In this document: positions 58,771 through 59,737 of the stretch, in pieces
How the letters are laid out: every line of letters begins with the position of its first letter
Position numbering within the stretch: the first letter of the stretch is position 1
Origin: WJMB01 sp964581465
GTDB taxonomy: Bacteria > RBG-13-66-14
Reading direction: 5' to 3'
Length of the DNA stretch: 59,737 nt
Assembly: GCA_964581465.1 (NCBI GenBank)
Contig: CAZOOP010000019.1
Location: 1 to 59,737 of the forward strand
Program-made: the position numbers and the translations under genes
Notes under the pieces: generated by a model
What the model was told of the DNA's origin: nothing
The model's input: the letters and a program-made list of their open reading frames with translations, nothing else
Databases searched by the model: none

Positions 58771-59709
58771 ATGGCAAGCTTCAAGGAGATCGCCGCGACC
58801 ACCCGGCAGCGCCTGACCGGCGGCCACCGGATGTGCGCCGGGTGCGGCGCGACCATCATCATGCGCCAGGCCCTGCACAGCCTGGACCCCGAAGATGAAC
58901 TCGTCGTCACCGCCGCCACGGGGTGCATGGAGGTTTCAACCACCATCTACCCCTACAGCGCCTGGAAGTGCTCCTACATCCACAACGCCTTCGAGAACTC
59001 GGCGGCCACCTGCTCCGGGGCCGAGACCGCCTACCGCGCCCTGAAAGATAAGGGTCGCGTCAAGGCCAGCTATAAGTTCCTGGCCTTCGGCGGCGACGGC
59101 GGCACCTACGACATCGGCCTGCAGAGCCTCTCCGGGGCGATGGAGCGCGGCCACGACATGGTCTACCTTTGCTACGACAACGAGGCCTACATGAACACGG
59201 GCTACCAGCGCTCCGGCGCGACCCCCCGTGGCGCCAGCACCACCACGGCGCCGGCGGGCAAGAAGCGCCTGGGCAAGCCCCAGTTCAACAAGGACCTCAC
59301 CGGCATCCTGGCCGCCCACCGGCTGCCCTACCTGGCCCAGTCCGTGCCCAGCCGGCCCAACGACTTCATGCGCAAGATGCGCACCGCCTTCTACACCGAG
59401 GGTCCCTGCTTCGTCAACGCCCTCTCGCCCTGCATCCCGGGCTGGCGCATCGCTCCCAACCAGAGCTACGACATGGCCGAGCTGGCCGTGCAGACCTGCT
59501 TCTGGCCGCTGTATGAGGTCATCGACGGCGAGTGGAAGCTCAACCACAAGCCCAAGGAGAAGAAGCCCGTCGTCGACTGGCTGATGCCCCAGGGCCGCTT
59601 CCGCCACCTCTTCAAGCCCGATCTTCGCCAGGACATCATCGACGAGATCCAGGCCGAGGTCGACCGCCGCTGGCACGAGCTGTTGCTCAAGTGCGGCGAG
59701 GGGGCGTAA
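58771..59709 (+). CDS. porB: 2-Oxoacid:ferredoxin oxidoreductase beta subunit
   Basis: A 312-residue beta subunit, which binds thiamine diphosphate. Motifs are GGHRMCAGCGATIIMRQALH with the cluster-binding Cys pair, TAATGCMEVSTTIYPYSAWK, and the TPP motif GGDGGTYDIGLQSLSGAMER with NEAYMNTGYQRSGATP. A further Cys near GPCFVNALSPCIPGW completes a cluster site. It closes the operon 16 nt after porA with GGGAGG before the ATG, and the window ends 28 nt after its stop. Confidence 0.92.
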   Translation: MASFKEIAATTRQRLTGGHRMCAGCGATIIMRQALHSLDPEDELVVTAATGCMEVSTTIYPYSAWKCSYIHNAFENSAATCSGAETAYRALKDKGRVKASYKFLAFGGDGGTYDIGLQSLSGAMERGHDMVYLCYDNEAYMNTGYQRSGATPRGASTTTAPAGKKRLGKPQFNKDLTGILAAHRLPYLAQSVPSRPNDFMRKMRTAFYTEGPCFVNALSPCIPGWRIAPNQSYDMAELAVQTCFWPLYEVIDGEWKLNHKPKEKKPVVDWLMPQGRFRHLFKPDLRQDIIDEIQAEVDRRWHELLLKCGEGA

Positions 59710-59737
59710 CTCACTGCTGGTCAACTGACGTTTTATT

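Overview
The window is a GC-rich chromosomal segment of a Gram-negative (diderm), probably anaerobic bacterium. Evidence for an outer membrane is a BamA/TamA-type barrel, LpxI, several lipoproteins and a PorV-like barrel. Evidence for anaerobic metabolism is the oxygen-sensitive 2-oxoacid:ferredoxin oxidoreductase at the right end. A secreted protein with a type IX-secretion-like C-terminal domain next to a PorV-like gene suggests the FCB group or a neighbouring candidate phylum (a Coatesbacteria-like lineage is a guess). No plasmid, phage or CRISPR locus was seen.

Layout. 0-5 kb: a repeat fragment, a UspA-like protein, two small membrane proteins, a ParA ATPase with a small partner. 5.9-14.4 kb: a PH-domain membrane protein and a zinc-ribbon/GYF-like protein, then a compact plus-strand run (AsmA/GspN-like, SuhB, SH3-TPR lipoprotein, RsmE, HIT, LipM, PpiC-like lipoprotein). 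15.8-20.4 kb: a type IX-like secreted protein and a PorV-TPR fusion. 20.7-24.7 kb: a two-CW gene broken by an in-frame TAA, an adenylate cyclase, two membrane proteins and a cyclic-nucleotide-binding protein. 25-36.5 kb: envelope and regulatory genes (acidic lipoprotein, BamA-like, zinc ribbon, DUF4388-like, sugar nucleotidyltransferase, Trm112, a large secreted protein, LpxI). 36.8-43.1 kb: two secreted proteins sharing a C-terminal motif, tRNA-Arg(CCT), Apt, a HEAT-like lipoprotein, a cupin and an LpxH-like phosphoesterase. 49.5-43.2 kb: one minus-strand run of GT4, GT2, two methyltransferases, RNase J and an AT-rich foreign gene. 50-59.7 kb: a lipoprotein triplet, GNAT, QueA, a methyltransferase, RmuC, and the POR genes gamma/delta-alpha-beta.

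The most unusual content is between genes. First, six palindromes (about 80-100 bp) have arms containing TGGCAC-N5-TTGC, the consensus of sigma-54 (RpoN) -24/-12 promoters. The two arms face each other. In four of the six, or in their cores, the arms match perfectly even where sequence differs between copies. Every copy lies about 45-105 nt beyond the 3' end of a gene. A seventh, single site near 2447 is followed about 100 nt later by a terminator-like hairpin and could drive a small RNA. Second, an approximately 320-bp dispersed repeat with imperfect terminal inverted repeats occurs seven times (two inverted, one cut by the window edge), plus a possible end fragment; it resembles a MITE and fills most long intergenic gaps.

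Most other lines of coding sequence on the opposite strands are frame shadows caused by high GC and were omitted. Functional calls are from recognised motifs only; no database search was possible.
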